A stretch of 64,000 nt of DNA from positions 62,001 through 126,000 of the IMG/VR virus record IMGVR_UViG_3300046791_000499; one strand, given 5' to 3'. Below the pieces are notes generated by a model. The model saw nothing but the letters and a program-made list of their open reading frames with translations. It searched no databases and was not told the origin of the DNA. Positions 40,747 to 49,200 of this stretch are shown in pieces. Within the stretch, counting starts at the first letter, position 1; the number at the start of each line of letters is the position of its first letter. The translations under genes and the position numbers were made by a program. The stretch comes from a virus.

Positions 40747-41195
40747 GGCTGGATCTCCGCTCCGGCCATGGCATCGAGTACGTCGAGCGGCGGCTGGCCT
40801 TCCACCTTGGCGACTGCATTCACGAGCGTGGCCATGATGCCGGCGAAGTCAGGCGCATCGGTGAGCTGCGGGATCCGAACATCTCGGCCGCGCTTCTCCA
40901 AGAGCACCATGGTGGTCAGGTCACCGCGACGGGCTTCGATTCGGTTTCCCCAACCAATTTCAAGTAGGTGCGCTTCGACGCGGTGAGGGTCCAGCCATGC
41001 GGCATCGTCTGGCTCCACCTTGACACGAGCGCGGAGCCGCGTGATCAAGGCCGCCTGAGCGTCGACGAGCGAGAGCAGTTCGCGGGTCTCGACGTCAGCG
41101 AAACATCCTGGAACGGCTATCTCGCACAACCGTCGGATGACATCGAGCCGCTCGGCGTTCGGGACGGGCAGCGGAACCTTGGGCTTGCGCGTCAT
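40743..41195 (-). CDS. hypothetical protein, paralogue of previous gene, 150 aa
   Basis: N-terminal PVPNAERLDVIRRLCEIAVP and a C-terminal LVNAVAKVEGQPPLDVLDAM. The C-terminal part repeats that of the adjacent 40345-40746 gene. The ATG at 41195 overlaps the upstream stop; upstream codons are not protein-like. Confidence 0.55.
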   Translation of the reverse strand: MTRKPKVPLPVPNAERLDVIRRLCEIAVPGCFADVETRELLSLVDAQAALITRLRARVKVEPDDAAWLDPHRVEAHLLEIGWGNRIEARRGDLTTMVLLEKRGRDVRIPQLTDAPDFAGIMATLVNAVAKVEGQPPLDVLDAMAGAEIQP

Positions 41196-41440
41196 GGATA
41201 CGCCGCCTGGTCGATCTCGACGTGGCCAAGGTAGCGCGCCTGGTACTCCTGGCTGACCATGAGCGTATCCGGCCTTCCGGTCCAAGTAGCGACGACCTTG
41301 GGGTAGATGCCCTGCTCTCCGATCGGGTGCGTCACGAGCAACACAGCGCCAGCGAACTCGATGAGATCACCACGGGTCAGCCACGATGCGGCGCGTGCGT
41401 GACTGGTTTCGATCTTCGCGGTTGGCATTGGTTCGGCCAT
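41192..41440 (-). CDS. hypothetical protein, 82 aa
   Basis: Small beta-rich protein (GDLIEFAGAVLLVTHPIGEQ, then PKVVATWTGRPDTLMVSQEY). No family recognised. It is followed by the 40743 gene with a 4-nt overlap. Confidence 0.55.
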   Translation of the reverse strand: MAEPMPTAKIETSHARAASWLTRGDLIEFAGAVLLVTHPIGEQGIYPKVVATWTGRPDTLMVSQEYQARYLGHVEIDQAAYP

Positions 41441-41480
41441 GTTGGGCCAACCGCTTCGAGCGCGGCTTATTCCTGGCCGC

Positions 41481-41948
41481 TCAGTCGAAGCGCTTCCCGA
41501 TCTTCATGCCGGTTCGCGTGCGGTCGATCGACGTCACAGCCGCAGCCAACGCGCGGACATCGGACCGACGCTTCACCCGGCCGCCGCGGGGCTGATGGTG
41601 CGTGACGATTGCTGCTTCGATGACCTCATCGTCCGAGCAGCCGAGGCCGCGCATCTTGGCGATGACCTCCCCGAACGTGTCCGCCTCGAGCGAGTCGTCG
41701 CCAACGAGGATCTGAAATCGCGGCTCGGGTCCAAGGCTGCGGTAGGGATCAGTCTGCGCCTTGCGGATCCGCGCTCGGGCTCGCCTGCGAGACCACGCCA
41801 GCCACAGCCGTTGACGCAGCACTTGGATCGCCAGCCATGCCGCGCCGAACAACTCGGCCAGATCAGCGCCATCGCTTGTGCACCGGCACCGGCCGGTCGG
41901 CTCACCCGTCTTCCACCCCTGGCCGCAGCCCTCGCAGCGGACGCTCAT
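41481..41948 (-). CDS. zinc-knuckle protein, 155 aa
   Basis: A CEGCGQGWK...CRC motif at the N-terminus (residues 5-23) suggests zinc binding, followed by an amphipathic Arg-rich helix and a C-terminal part with DSLEADTFGEVIAKMRGLGC. Function unknown. Confidence 0.55.
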   Translation of the reverse strand: MSVRCEGCGQGWKTGEPTGRCRCTSDGADLAELFGAAWLAIQVLRQRLWLAWSRRRARARIRKAQTDPYRSLGPEPRFQILVGDDSLEADTFGEVIAKMRGLGCSDDEVIEAAIVTHHQPRGGRVKRRSDVRALAAAVTSIDRTRTGMKIGKRFD

Positions 41949-42295
41949 TTCGGTGGCAGCCCCTGCGCCGCACGCTTCGCGGGGTTCGGCGAGACCGGGC
42001 TGATGGTCCCGTTGCGCAGTCCGGCGCCGAGCGCATCGATCACCACGGACAGGCAGAAACTACCGTCGATACGGAAGGCGCGTTCGTCCGCACCCCACGT
42101 TCGGTCCGAGTCGCCGCTCGCCGTGGTCCAGTCTGCGAAGGTGTAGGGCCCCGCGCCGAGATGCGCTTTCATCCCGATCACGAGGAACGTCACCACCTGG
42201 TTCCCACATACAAATACCGCATGCTGGGAGAAGCCTTGCGCATCCTCTTTGCGGGCCGTCTCGACCCTGGCGAGCGTCCAACTTGGCGTGGTCAT
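41945..42295 (-). CDS. hypothetical protein, 116 aa
   Basis: Beta-rich sequence (HAVFVCGNQVVTFLVIGMKA, then GSFCLSVVIDALGAGL). Overlaps the upstream end of the 41481 gene. No family recognised. Confidence 0.5.
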   Translation of the reverse strand: MTTPSWTLARVETARKEDAQGFSQHAVFVCGNQVVTFLVIGMKAHLGAGPYTFADWTTASGDSDRTWGADERAFRIDGSFCLSVVIDALGAGLRNGTISPVSPNPAKRAAQGLPPK

Positions 42296-42322
42296 GCGGT
42301 CACGACCGGCCAGGCCAGCCGC

Positions 42323-42583
42323 TCATTCCCGGAACCGAGGCCGACCCAGGCCACCGCTCTCGAGCACCACGTGGGAGTGCGGACGGCCATGCTCGTGGGC
42401 GATGACGTTGGGCGGTAGCACGAACGGGATCGGCCCAGCGAGTTCGATGGTGAACGAGTACGTCTTCCCGTAGTGCACGTCGGGCTTGGGCGACGAGCCG
42501 AGCCAGGGGCTCGAGGTCACGGGAGCGCCGTCGATGAAGATCTCCACGCGTGCCGGGTCGACGGCGATCACCTGGGTCCCCAT
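42323..42583 (-). CDS. hypothetical protein, 86 aa
   Basis: A small beta protein (VIAVDPARVEIFIDGAPVTS, then TYSFTIELAGPIPFVLPPNV) with a His-rich C-terminus (HEHGRPHSHVV). The ATG at 42583 is 3 nt from the upstream stop. Confidence 0.5.
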   Translation of the reverse strand: MGTQVIAVDPARVEIFIDGAPVTSSPWLGSSPKPDVHYGKTYSFTIELAGPIPFVLPPNVIAHEHGRPHSHVVLESGGLGRPRFRE

Positions 42584-42585
42584 GG

Positions 42586-43113
42586 CTACGGCGTCAGCTT
42601 CGTCAGGTCGCGAGCCCGAGACTTGGTCAGCGACGCGATGACCGGCGTCACACCTATGTTGAGCGCGGCGGCCATCTGCTCCGGGGTCTTGGCCTCGCGG
42701 ATCAACGGGATACACCGGGCGAGGGTCAGGCACAGGATGATCCCCTCGGGGGTGCCGAGCGCCAGTTTGGACGTGGCCTTCGTTTTCATCTCAGGGTCCA
42801 ACGTGATCGTGGTCTCGATCATGTTGGAGATGAACGAGGCGAGCGCGACCTCCTCTGGTTCGCACTCGACCCCGCGTTTGCGCAACTCCTCGGCCATGCG
42901 CTCGGCGACATCGAGCATGTCGCCCGTGATCTCGAACGGGGGCACGCGGGACTCGGCCCAGTGCTTGGCCTCTGCTTCCATCGCCGCGAGCAGGTCCCAT
43001 TGCGTGACGACCTCCTGGTAGGTGGGTTCGCCTTCACCCTCGCAGCCGAGGTATCCGCGAGCCCACGCGAGGCGGCGGTCCTTTTCGATGTCCATGGTCA
43101 TGTCGGAGACCAT
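42586..43113 (-). CDS. hypothetical helical protein, 175 aa
   Basis: Helix-rich throughout (WDLLAAMEAEAKHWAESRVP, then DVAERMAEELRKRGVECEPE, then TPEQMAAALNIGVTPVIASL). The last part has a helix-turn-helix-like shape. Starts at 43113 with alternatives at 43101 and 43095. Confidence 0.55.
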   Translation of the reverse strand: MVSDMTMDIEKDRRLAWARGYLGCEGEGEPTYQEVVTQWDLLAAMEAEAKHWAESRVPPFEITGDMLDVAERMAEELRKRGVECEPEEVALASFISNMIETTITLDPEMKTKATSKLALGTPEGIILCLTLARCIPLIREAKTPEQMAAALNIGVTPVIASLTKSRARDLTKLTP

Positions 43114-43114
43114 G

Positions 43115-43621
43115 CTATTCGACCGGCGTGAGCTTGTCGCGGCCGATGAACTGCGAGCGTTTCCCGTCGATGCCGATGTAGTCACCTTGCAGCTTTCCAC
43201 CGCCGCCGATCCGCGTTGAACCGAGGGGAACCAGGACGATCTCGCCGAGCAAGTGTTCGTACACGAGATCGTAGCGACACTCGAATTCGTAGTGGCCGAA
43301 GTGACCCTCGTGCATCGACATCTGCAGACGCGGCACGGGCAGGCCGTGTGGGTCCACGTCCAGGCTCGTGTGCCCGGTCCAATGCCTGGCGTTTTCGAGT
43401 TCGTCGATCCGGTCGCGCGCCTCCGCCAGCCGTTCCTCGGCTTCTCCGAGCTGGTCGTTCAGACGCTCGTATAGCTTGACCCGATCCCCGCCAGCCCGAT
43501 CGAATTGAATGCCGATCTGGGCCAGTACACAGATATCGTCGTCGTCCACACCCAGGCTGGTGAAAATGGTGGCGTCGGCGGTCAGGGCCCGCATGATGGC
43601 GTCGAGGCGCTCGGTGTCCAT
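43115..43621 (-). CDS. hypothetical protein with coiled coil, 168 aa
   Basis: A central coiled coil (LNDQLGEAEERLAEARDRID) followed by a beta C-terminal domain (FECRYDLVYEHLLGEIVLVP, then GDYIGIDGKRSQFIG). The ATG at 43621 is the first after a run of non-coding-like codons. Confidence 0.55.
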   Translation of the reverse strand: MDTERLDAIMRALTADATIFTSLGVDDDDICVLAQIGIQFDRAGGDRVKLYERLNDQLGEAEERLAEARDRIDELENARHWTGHTSLDVDPHGLPVPRLQMSMHEGHFGHYEFECRYDLVYEHLLGEIVLVPLGSTRIGGGGKLQGDYIGIDGKRSQFIGRDKLTPVE

Positions 43622-43640
43622 GTGTCGGCCAACCGCGAAG

Positions 43641-43862
43641 CTACTTGCCAGATTCCCTCGCCAGGCTATCCCAGTAGTCGACTTGGCCGTCAACGATGGC
43701 CGGCTCGCACCTTGCCCACTCCCCTGGTCGCGGAGGTCGTGGCCCGCCCGGGAGCGCGGTGCGAGCCAGGTTGCTGAGGTCGGTGAAGTCGATCCCGCCA
43801 CGGCGCAGACGCAGCGCGGGATACGGGTGAGCGTCCATGCAGGTTTGTTCAGAAACACTCAT
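43641..43862 (-). CDS. hypothetical protein, 73 aa
   Basis: Small protein (MDAHPYPALRLRRGGIDFTD near the start; CEPAIVDGQVDYWDSLARES at the end). The ATG at 43862 overlaps the upstream stop. No family recognised. Confidence 0.5.
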   Translation of the reverse strand: MSVSEQTCMDAHPYPALRLRRGGIDFTDLSNLARTALPGGPRPPRPGEWARCEPAIVDGQVDYWDSLARESGK

Positions 43863-44074
43863 GATCGTCCACCCCTCTTCGGCTGTGCGCGGTTCTGGTC
43901 ACGGAGCGCCAGCATGCCGAGCAGCACCCACGTCGCCGCGCCGATCCCCTCGAGCAGCGAGTATGTGTAGCCGTCTTGCACGAGCGGTCCAAAGAGGTAG
44001 CCGAGCCCCATCTGGTGCCCGAGGATCGTGATCCACGGGACGCCGCGAAAGCCCTTGGATCGGGGTTCGGTCAT
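43859..44074 (-). CDS. small membrane protein, 71 aa
   Basis: Two hydrophobic stretches (ITILGHQMGLGYLFGPLV and LEGIGAATWVLLGMLAL) with a basic C-terminus, suggesting two membrane passes. It lies in the operon upstream of... and reads towards the same direction as the endolysin unit, so a holin role is possible but unproven. The ATG at 44074 overlaps the upstream stop. Confidence 0.5.
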   Translation of the reverse strand: MTEPRSKGFRGVPWITILGHQMGLGYLFGPLVQDGYTYSLLEGIGAATWVLLGMLALRDQNRAQPKRGGRS

Positions 44075-44367
44075 CGGTGCCGTCCTCCGCCCATGCCGAG
44101 AGCGAGCGGCAGCAAGTAGAGCAGAGGGCTCATCCGAAGCTTGGTTCGCCGTGGCCGCCGAGCGCGAACCGGTGCCGGTGTCTGCCGCACGTCGGCGAGG
44201 ATCTTCCGCTCGAGCGCGACGATCTCGATGCACTGCGGGCAGCACCACGACGGCGCCACGCCACGCTTGACCGAGCGCGTCTTCCACCCGGCGACGACGG
44301 CAGCGGGACCGCGCCGGGGTCCGACGCGCCCACACGTGCACACGGCCGATCGGTTCGACTGTCCCAT
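44071..44367 (-). CDS. zinc-binding protein with hydrophobic C-terminus, 98 aa
   Basis: CTC at residues 10-12 and CCPQC near residue 42 suggest zinc coordination. The C-terminus (SPLLYLLPLALGMGGGRHR) is short and hydrophobic. Function unknown. The stop overlaps the downstream ATG. Confidence 0.5.
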   Translation of the reverse strand: MGQSNRSAVCTCGRVGPRRGPAAVVAGWKTRSVKRGVAPSWCCPQCIEIVALERKILADVRQTPAPVRARRPRRTKLRMSPLLYLLPLALGMGGGRHR

Positions 44368-44582
44368 TACCGCCCGGCACCCGCAGCCATGGGCACCATG
44401 CGAGGCTCGGGCTTGACGCTCGCGGGCCGCGGCTTGCCGGCCTGCGCGATCCAGTAGGACCTCGGCGCGGGCGAAAGCGCGCTCGCGAGCAGGCGGTGGA
44501 CGAAGACTTCGTTGGTGAGGGTGATCGGTTGGAGTGCCATGTCGCGCCCTACCCAAGAGCCCCGCGGGTTCTTCCCGGTCAT
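44367..44582 (-). CDS. hypothetical protein, 71 aa
   Basis: Contains LQPITLTNEVFVHRLLASAL. The ATG at 44582 overlaps the endolysin stop as ATGA; a second ATG at 44540 is possible. No family recognised. Confidence 0.45.
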   Translation of the reverse strand: MTGKNPRGSWVGRDMALQPITLTNEVFVHRLLASALSPAPRSYWIAQAGKPRPASVKPEPRMVPMAAGAGR

Positions 44583-45598
44583 TCGCCCAACATGGCGACC
44601 CAGGTGTTCCCGTCGACCACACCGGTCTCGGGCAGCGCCATCTCGCGCTGGAACGCCTTCACCGCGTCGAGCGTCTTGGGGCCCGGGAGCCCATCCGGGA
44701 AGCCTTCGTCGTCCACGAGCCCATCGGGACCGAAGCCCCAGGCGAGCAGCAAACCTTGGATCTCTTTGAGATGCTGGTCGACGGTGCCCTTGGTCAAGGT
44801 CGCGACCGACACGACGTGGAAGATCCCGCCGGTCCGTCGGGGCACGGGCGGCAGGACCGGGTGAGACGTGGCCAGGCAGGCGAGGAACTCGATCACGTCA
44901 TCATCCTCCATGACCGAATTGATGGTCCAGTAGCAGACGCGCTTGATGCCGGCTGCGACCACGTCATCGATGCATGGCTGCATCGTGGAGACCGCGTCGT
45001 CGGCCTGCTTGTACCCGGCCAAGCCCATGATCCACCCCTCGACCGGCTCGCCGTACCGTTCCCGCCATTCACCGAGGCTGTAGGTGACGACCTTGTCGGG
45101 GCTCGACTGGCTCTCCTCGGTTGCGTAGGACTGGGGCGACCAGACGACGCAGACCTTGGCGAGTTCGACCAGCTCGGTGAGCGCGGCCCCGATGCCCGAC
45201 AGCCCCAGCCGCGGGAACACGCGCTCGGCCTTCGCTGCCGCCGCCGCGTAATCGAAGCACCCGGTGGCGTCGCACCACGGCCCCTCGGCGTCCCACATGA
45301 GCAGGGTGGCGCCCGTGCTGGCGATCAAGCCGGGCAGCACGGCGAGGGCCCCGTCCATGAACAAGTCGTGGGGCATGATCCACGACGTCAGGTGGACCTC
45401 GATACCGGCGTCGCGGCACGCCTTGGCCATCGCGTTGATCTTGTCAACCGGAAACGTCGAAAACGCCGTAGGCCCACGAGCTTTCAAGAAGTCGTTGAGC
45501 ATCAAGTTGGCCACCTTTACCTTGGCGGCCTGCAGATTTCGGATCGTCTCCGCTGGGTCAGAGAAGCAGGATGATGGTAGCCAGGCGTGTACTCGCAC
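44579..45598 (-). CDS. endolysin: glycoside-hydrolase-like domain plus peptidoglycan-binding domain, 339 aa
   Basis: Residues 1-250 look like a (beta/alpha)-barrel of the GH25/DUF1906 type: KVANLMLNDFLKARG, GIEVHLTSWIMPH, LLMWDAEGPW with an acidic pair, CVVWSPQSYATEE, RVCYWTINSVMEDDD. Residues 270-339 form a PG_binding_1 domain (HLKEIQGLLLAWGFGPDGLV, GPKTLDAVKAFQREMALPET). It should cleave host peptidoglycan at lysis. The start is GTG at 45598. No signal peptide is seen, so a holin or spanin system would be needed. Confidence 0.8.
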   Translation of the reverse strand: MRVHAWLPSSCFSDPAETIRNLQAAKVKVANLMLNDFLKARGPTAFSTFPVDKINAMAKACRDAGIEVHLTSWIMPHDLFMDGALAVLPGLIASTGATLLMWDAEGPWCDATGCFDYAAAAAKAERVFPRLGLSGIGAALTELVELAKVCVVWSPQSYATEESQSSPDKVVTYSLGEWRERYGEPVEGWIMGLAGYKQADDAVSTMQPCIDDVVAAGIKRVCYWTINSVMEDDDVIEFLACLATSHPVLPPVPRRTGGIFHVVSVATLTKGTVDQHLKEIQGLLLAWGFGPDGLVDDEGFPDGLPGPKTLDAVKAFQREMALPETGVVDGNTWVAMLGE

Positions 45599-45617
45599 GC
45601 GCGGAAGGTATCACCGC

Positions 45618-45770
45618 TCACTCGCCGTGCGGAGGTCTATCTCGCAGGGCCTCGCACCGATCGCCGTCACCGAGCCTCGCGTGGACGAACCTGAACCCCG
45701 TCCACGCGAGAGGCTGACCGCATCGTGGGCATGTACGCATCAATCTGCCGTCTTCGGATCCGCTGGTCAC
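45618..45770 (-). CDS. very small zinc-binding protein, 50 aa
   Basis: From the GTG at 45770 the frame reads a CPRCGQPLAWTGFRFVHARL segment with further Cys and Asp residues (GDGDRCEALRD). One CxxC plus a later His and Cys suggest a zinc knuckle. It fills the gap between the endolysin and the next small gene. Confidence 0.5.
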   Translation of the reverse strand: MTSGSEDGRLMRTCPRCGQPLAWTGFRFVHARLGDGDRCEALRDRPPHGE

Positions 45771-45774
45771 CGCG

Positions 45775-45891
45775 CTACCACGGTTCCTCATGGGGCTTGC
45801 GCATGATCTTGTGCATGACCGAGCCTCCGACCACGGCGGCCTCGAAATCGCTGACGCCGTGATCGCACCAACTGCACTTTGCCCTGTTCAT
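45775..45891 (-). CDS. very small CxxC protein, 38 aa
   Basis: MNRAKCSWCDHGVSDFEAAV followed by VGGSVMHKIM and a short basic tail. CSWCDH is a zinc-knuckle-like motif. Its ATG overlaps the stop of the RNase gene as ATGA, which supports it. Confidence 0.5.
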   Translation of the reverse strand: MNRAKCSWCDHGVSDFEAAVVGGSVMHKIMRKPHEEPW

Positions 45892-47720
45892 GGCTGGTCC
45901 TCTCCATCGTCCGCTGGCGACGCGAGCCCACACCCGAGCGCGAGCACGCGGACACACGCACGCTGCTTGGCTACCTTCGCCGAAGAGGCGACGACCCATT
46001 TGGTGGCGAACGTCTCCCCGTTGGCTCGGACCGCGGCCTTGACCGCATGGACCAGCGCATGCTCGGGCCCGCGGCGGTCGGTCTCGTAGTCGATGCCGCT
46101 CCATCCCGCCATCTGCCGACAGAGCATCGCCACCGACACAGCCAGGTGCGGGTTCTCGGCAAGGTAGCTGACGACGGCCTGGCGAAGTCCGGCCCAGGCC
46201 GCGACCTCGGGCGTTTGCATCGGCTCGATCAAGACCGTGAACAGGTCGAGGATCGGCGCGGAGCCGGTCCCCATGCGGCGCTTGAACTCGCGGGCGAACG
46301 CGTCGTTGTAGGAGCCAGACCGCGCGAGCACCTTGGCCACGCGCTCGAACGCCTTCACCGGCAGCGCTGCATAGTCCTCCGTCCGAATGTTCTCCTCCGC
46401 GCGCGCCGTCGCCTGCGTTCGGCCGACATGACTGGCGCGCTCTCGAAGGGCCTCCGTCCGCGCGTTGATGTGGTCGCAGATCCGCGCGATATCCTCGTGG
46501 CTGTAGGGGAGCGCATCGCCTCGGATCCACGCGGTCAACTGCCGCTGGGTCACGAGGTCCGCGAGGCGTCGGATCGGTGACGTGCAATGTAGGTACCCCG
46601 GCAGGTTCAGGCCGAAGTGTCCACGCAGCCGCGACCCGTACTCGGCGCGGTTCATGGACATGTGGGCGTGCAGCCGTAGCAATTCCACGCCCGCGAGCGG
46701 CGTGGCGAGAGCAGCGTTGATCTGGCTCATGAGATCGGCGCGGTCGGGCGCGTGGATCTTGGCCGTGTGGTTGCGCCACGGCACCGGGATCTCGTGCTCG
46801 GCGCACAGCCTGGCGACCTCGGCGTTGGCCAGGATCATCATCTCCTGCACGATGATGTGGCCGATCGTCTCGCGGGTGTCTTTGAGGCGATGCAGCGCGC
46901 CGTCCTCGGTCGTGACCCAGCCAGTGTTCAAGTCGTAGAACACGAGCGCTCCCCGAGCCCGCCGCTTGTCCATGAGCGCGGAGGCCAAGACGGACATCGT
47001 CTCCATCGGCTGGTGAAACTCATGCGCCATGTCGGCGAGCACGGCGGGGATCTCCGTGTAGGCGAAGCGCTTGCGGCTGGTGAACACCACGCGCTTGACC
47101 TCGGGCAACGCCAGCGGCTCGAGCCCATGATCGAGCAGCATGACGATCCGCATGCCCTGCCGGCGCTCGCCCTCGAGCAGCGACGCCTTGGCCTCGACCT
47201 CCCGGCTGAGCATGGGATGGGTCATGCCATTGGGGAGGTAGCGCGTCTCGACTCGCTCGACCGCGGCGTCGTCCATGCGTGTGCCGATGCCGACGCGGTA
47301 CGCGACGTCGGCGATCGTGACCGTGATCTTCCAGCGTCCGTCCGCGTGCTCGGCCCACACAGCGTCGTCGAGATCCTGCGAATGGCTTGCGTCGATCGTA
47401 ACGCCTTTGTCCGTCTTCGTCATGGCTGGTCCTCTTTGATCCTCGGGGAAGGTCATCGCGCACGGGCTCGAGCACGCGGGGCACATGTCTCCATCGACCT
47501 CGCTCTTGATCACGTGCCGAGAGACGTGGCCTTGCGTGCACCGAACCGTGAACTGGTCGTACCAACGGTCGGGCATCCCCATGAACATGCGGCCCCCTGC
47601 CTCGCGCTCGCGAGCGGCAGCGGCATCCCGGCGAGCCACGAGGGCGGCGATCTCCGCGTCGATCGATGAAGCCGCCGGAGGCTCGAACGCCTTGGGGTCG
47701 ATCGGATCGAAGGTGATCAC
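45888..47720 (-). CDS. RNase II/R-like exoribonuclease with N-terminal zinc domain and C-terminal dsRBD-like domain, 610 aa
   Basis: Residues 100-500 are an RNB catalytic domain: the acidic metal site is seen in DASHSQDLDDAVW (about 111-123) and the conserved CTSPIRRLADLVTQRQLTAW near residues 385-405. The enzyme should degrade RNA 3' to 5'. Residues about 555-605 (PEHALVHAVKAAV, TKWVVASSAKVAKQRACVRV) resemble a double-stranded RNA-binding domain. Residues 1-99 carry VRCTQGHVSRH and CPACSSPC, normally a separate small zinc protein. The frame is continuous; a strong AGAGGA before the ATG at 47423 may give the 511-residue RNase alone. The outer start is GTG at 47720, overlapping the upstream stop. 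Confidence 0.78.
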   Translation of the reverse strand: MITFDPIDPKAFEPPAASSIDAEIAALVARRDAAAAREREAGGRMFMGMPDRWYDQFTVRCTQGHVSRHVIKSEVDGDMCPACSSPCAMTFPEDQRGPAMTKTDKGVTIDASHSQDLDDAVWAEHADGRWKITVTIADVAYRVGIGTRMDDAAVERVETRYLPNGMTHPMLSREVEAKASLLEGERRQGMRIVMLLDHGLEPLALPEVKRVVFTSRKRFAYTEIPAVLADMAHEFHQPMETMSVLASALMDKRRARGALVFYDLNTGWVTTEDGALHRLKDTRETIGHIIVQEMMILANAEVARLCAEHEIPVPWRNHTAKIHAPDRADLMSQINAALATPLAGVELLRLHAHMSMNRAEYGSRLRGHFGLNLPGYLHCTSPIRRLADLVTQRQLTAWIRGDALPYSHEDIARICDHINARTEALRERASHVGRTQATARAEENIRTEDYAALPVKAFERVAKVLARSGSYNDAFAREFKRRMGTGSAPILDLFTVLIEPMQTPEVAAWAGLRQAVVSYLAENPHLAVSVAMLCRQMAGWSGIDYETDRRGPEHALVHAVKAAVRANGETFATKWVVASSAKVAKQRACVRVLALGCGLASPADDGEDQP

Positions 47721-48091
47721 AGGGTCAACTCCATGTGCTCGACTGCGCGCTTGGTGATCTGGACGCCGAGCTGCCCGTCGATGTCGACCCACTCGAGCCA
47801 GTTGCTGCGGATCGTCTCGAGCAGCCGACTGCCCCGGGAGGTCTCCTTGAACACGACCATGCGGGTGCTGTGCGGCGCGCTCGCGGAGACGTCGTCGAGG
47901 TTCCACCCGTCCATGACGATCTCGCCAGTACGGACAGGACGCCAGGTCTCGCCGCATGCCTTGGCCACGGCGAGTAGGACCATCTCGGTGTCGCGGTGGC
48001 CGGTGAGGCTGTGGGCTCCCGAGCGGATGAGCCGGGCTGGGGTGATGGTGCAGGTGTTCGTATCCATGGGGTTTAGTTGTTGCTCGCTCAT
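47717..48091 (-). CDS. hypothetical protein, 124 aa
   Basis: Contains RTGEIVMDGWNLDDVSASAP and MVVFKETSRGSRLLETIRSN. No family recognised. ATG starts at 48091 and 48067 are both possible. The stop overlaps the GTG of the RNase fusion gene. Confidence 0.55.
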   Translation of the reverse strand: MSEQQLNPMDTNTCTITPARLIRSGAHSLTGHRDTEMVLLAVAKACGETWRPVRTGEIVMDGWNLDDVSASAPHSTRMVVFKETSRGSRLLETIRSNWLEWVDIDGQLGVQITKRAVEHMELTL

Positions 48092-48093
48092 GG

Positions 48094-48525
48094 TCACCCA
48101 AACAGCCAATCCGAGATCACGGCGGTCGCTACGAGAGCGAAGATGAGCGTCCCGAACGGACCCCAACCCCACACGCCAGCGCCGAGCACCCCGAAGGTCA
48201 TGAACGTGACGAGACGGAGACCGCTGCGAGCGGGGCTGGACCTCTTGGCGACGGCCGTGGTCGCGGTGGCACGCATTTCGGTACGCTGCCCGTTGGAGAC
48301 CGAGACGACCTCGGCCTCGATCGTGCCCGGCGGTTCGGGCTCGCGGGTGTTGGTCGGCACGTACGGCGAGCGCGGATCTGGTCGGAACACTGGGACCTGC
48401 GTGATCGTGTAGCCATCGTTCGGAGCGCGACCGCGCTGCAGGCGTTCTTTGAGTTCGGTCAGATCCGGGGGCGCGGGCCGACGCGGATCTCGTGGGGTTC
48501 GTGGCGGACGGTCAGACCTGGCCAT
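48094..48525 (-). CDS. membrane protein with Pro-rich N-terminus, 143 aa
   Basis: Residues 1-95 are Pro/Arg-rich and probably disordered. The C-terminal 40 residues form two close hydrophobic stretches (LRLVTFMTFGVLGAGVWGWG and FGTLIFALVATAVISDWLFG). The ATG at 48525 overlaps the end of the next upstream gene by 14 nt. Confidence 0.55.
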   Translation of the reverse strand: MARSDRPPRTPRDPRRPAPPDLTELKERLQRGRAPNDGYTITQVPVFRPDPRSPYVPTNTREPEPPGTIEAEVVSVSNGQRTEMRATATTAVAKRSSPARSGLRLVTFMTFGVLGAGVWGWGPFGTLIFALVATAVISDWLFG

Positions 48526-49009
48526 GCTCGCCTCCGGTCTCGGGCTGGGGCCGCGTGTGGATGACGACCGGGGTCTCGTGGAACAGGTCCATCGTGTGCC
48601 GGCCGTAGGATTTGGGCGCGAAGATACTCGCTTGCACCAATCCGACCTTGCCCTTGGCTGTGTCGTAGACCCTGACCTCATCGATGATCCAGATGGGCAC
48701 CGGTGGCTGGCGGACGGAGCCGAGGCTTGATGCTGTCCCCTCGCCGGATGCACCCTTCACGAGCACGTCGCCAGGTCGAAGCTCATCGGCACGAACGACC
48801 ACGATGTCCGGCTTGGGCGGCGGCCTCTCGGGCTCGGGGTCCAGCCGCTTCGGGCTCGTCTCGTACCAGATCAGGAACGGAGCGAGGAAGGCCATCGCCA
48901 GCGCGATGAACGGGCTGACCAACGCGAGCCCCAGCCGCGCGATCGTCCGCCCAACCGGGCTTTCGATCTGCTGGATCCGTTCGATGGTGATGGGACGTCG
49001 CTTGCTCAT
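48512..49009 (-). CDS. membrane protein, 165 aa
   Basis: A hydrophobic segment (GLALVSPFIALAMAFLAPFL, about residues 26-48) precedes a soluble part with PDIVVVRADELRPGDVLVKG and a beta-rich end. ATG at 49009. It diverges from the portal gene across a 226-bp gap. Confidence 0.55.
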   Translation of the reverse strand: MSKRRPITIERIQQIESPVGRTIARLGLALVSPFIALAMAFLAPFLIWYETSPKRLDPEPERPPPKPDIVVVRADELRPGDVLVKGASGEGTASSLGSVRQPPVPIWIIDEVRVYDTAKGKVGLVQASIFAPKSYGRHTMDLFHETPVVIHTRPQPETGGEHGQV

Positions 49010-49038
49010 GCCGGCCTCGACCGCGCTCGCGCCCCGCT

Positions 49039-49065
49039 CATTCCCGCCGCGCCCTTGCGGGAATG
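49039..49065. promoter_or_regulatory. 9-bp inverted repeat in the divergent portal promoter region
   Basis: CATTCCCGC-N9-GCGGGAATG is a perfect palindrome between the minus-strand gene (start 49009) and the portal gene. An operator or a weak hairpin are the obvious options. Confidence 0.45.
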
Positions 49066-49200
49066 CCAGCGATGCTGGATGGTTGAACCTTCGCACCGCA
49101 GCCGGCGGCATGCTGCTCAGGGAGAGCCTGAGAGGACTTCTCGGTTGGTTCATCTGGTTCATGAAACACCGTCGGCTGCGGTAGCCTTGCGTGCTCAGCT

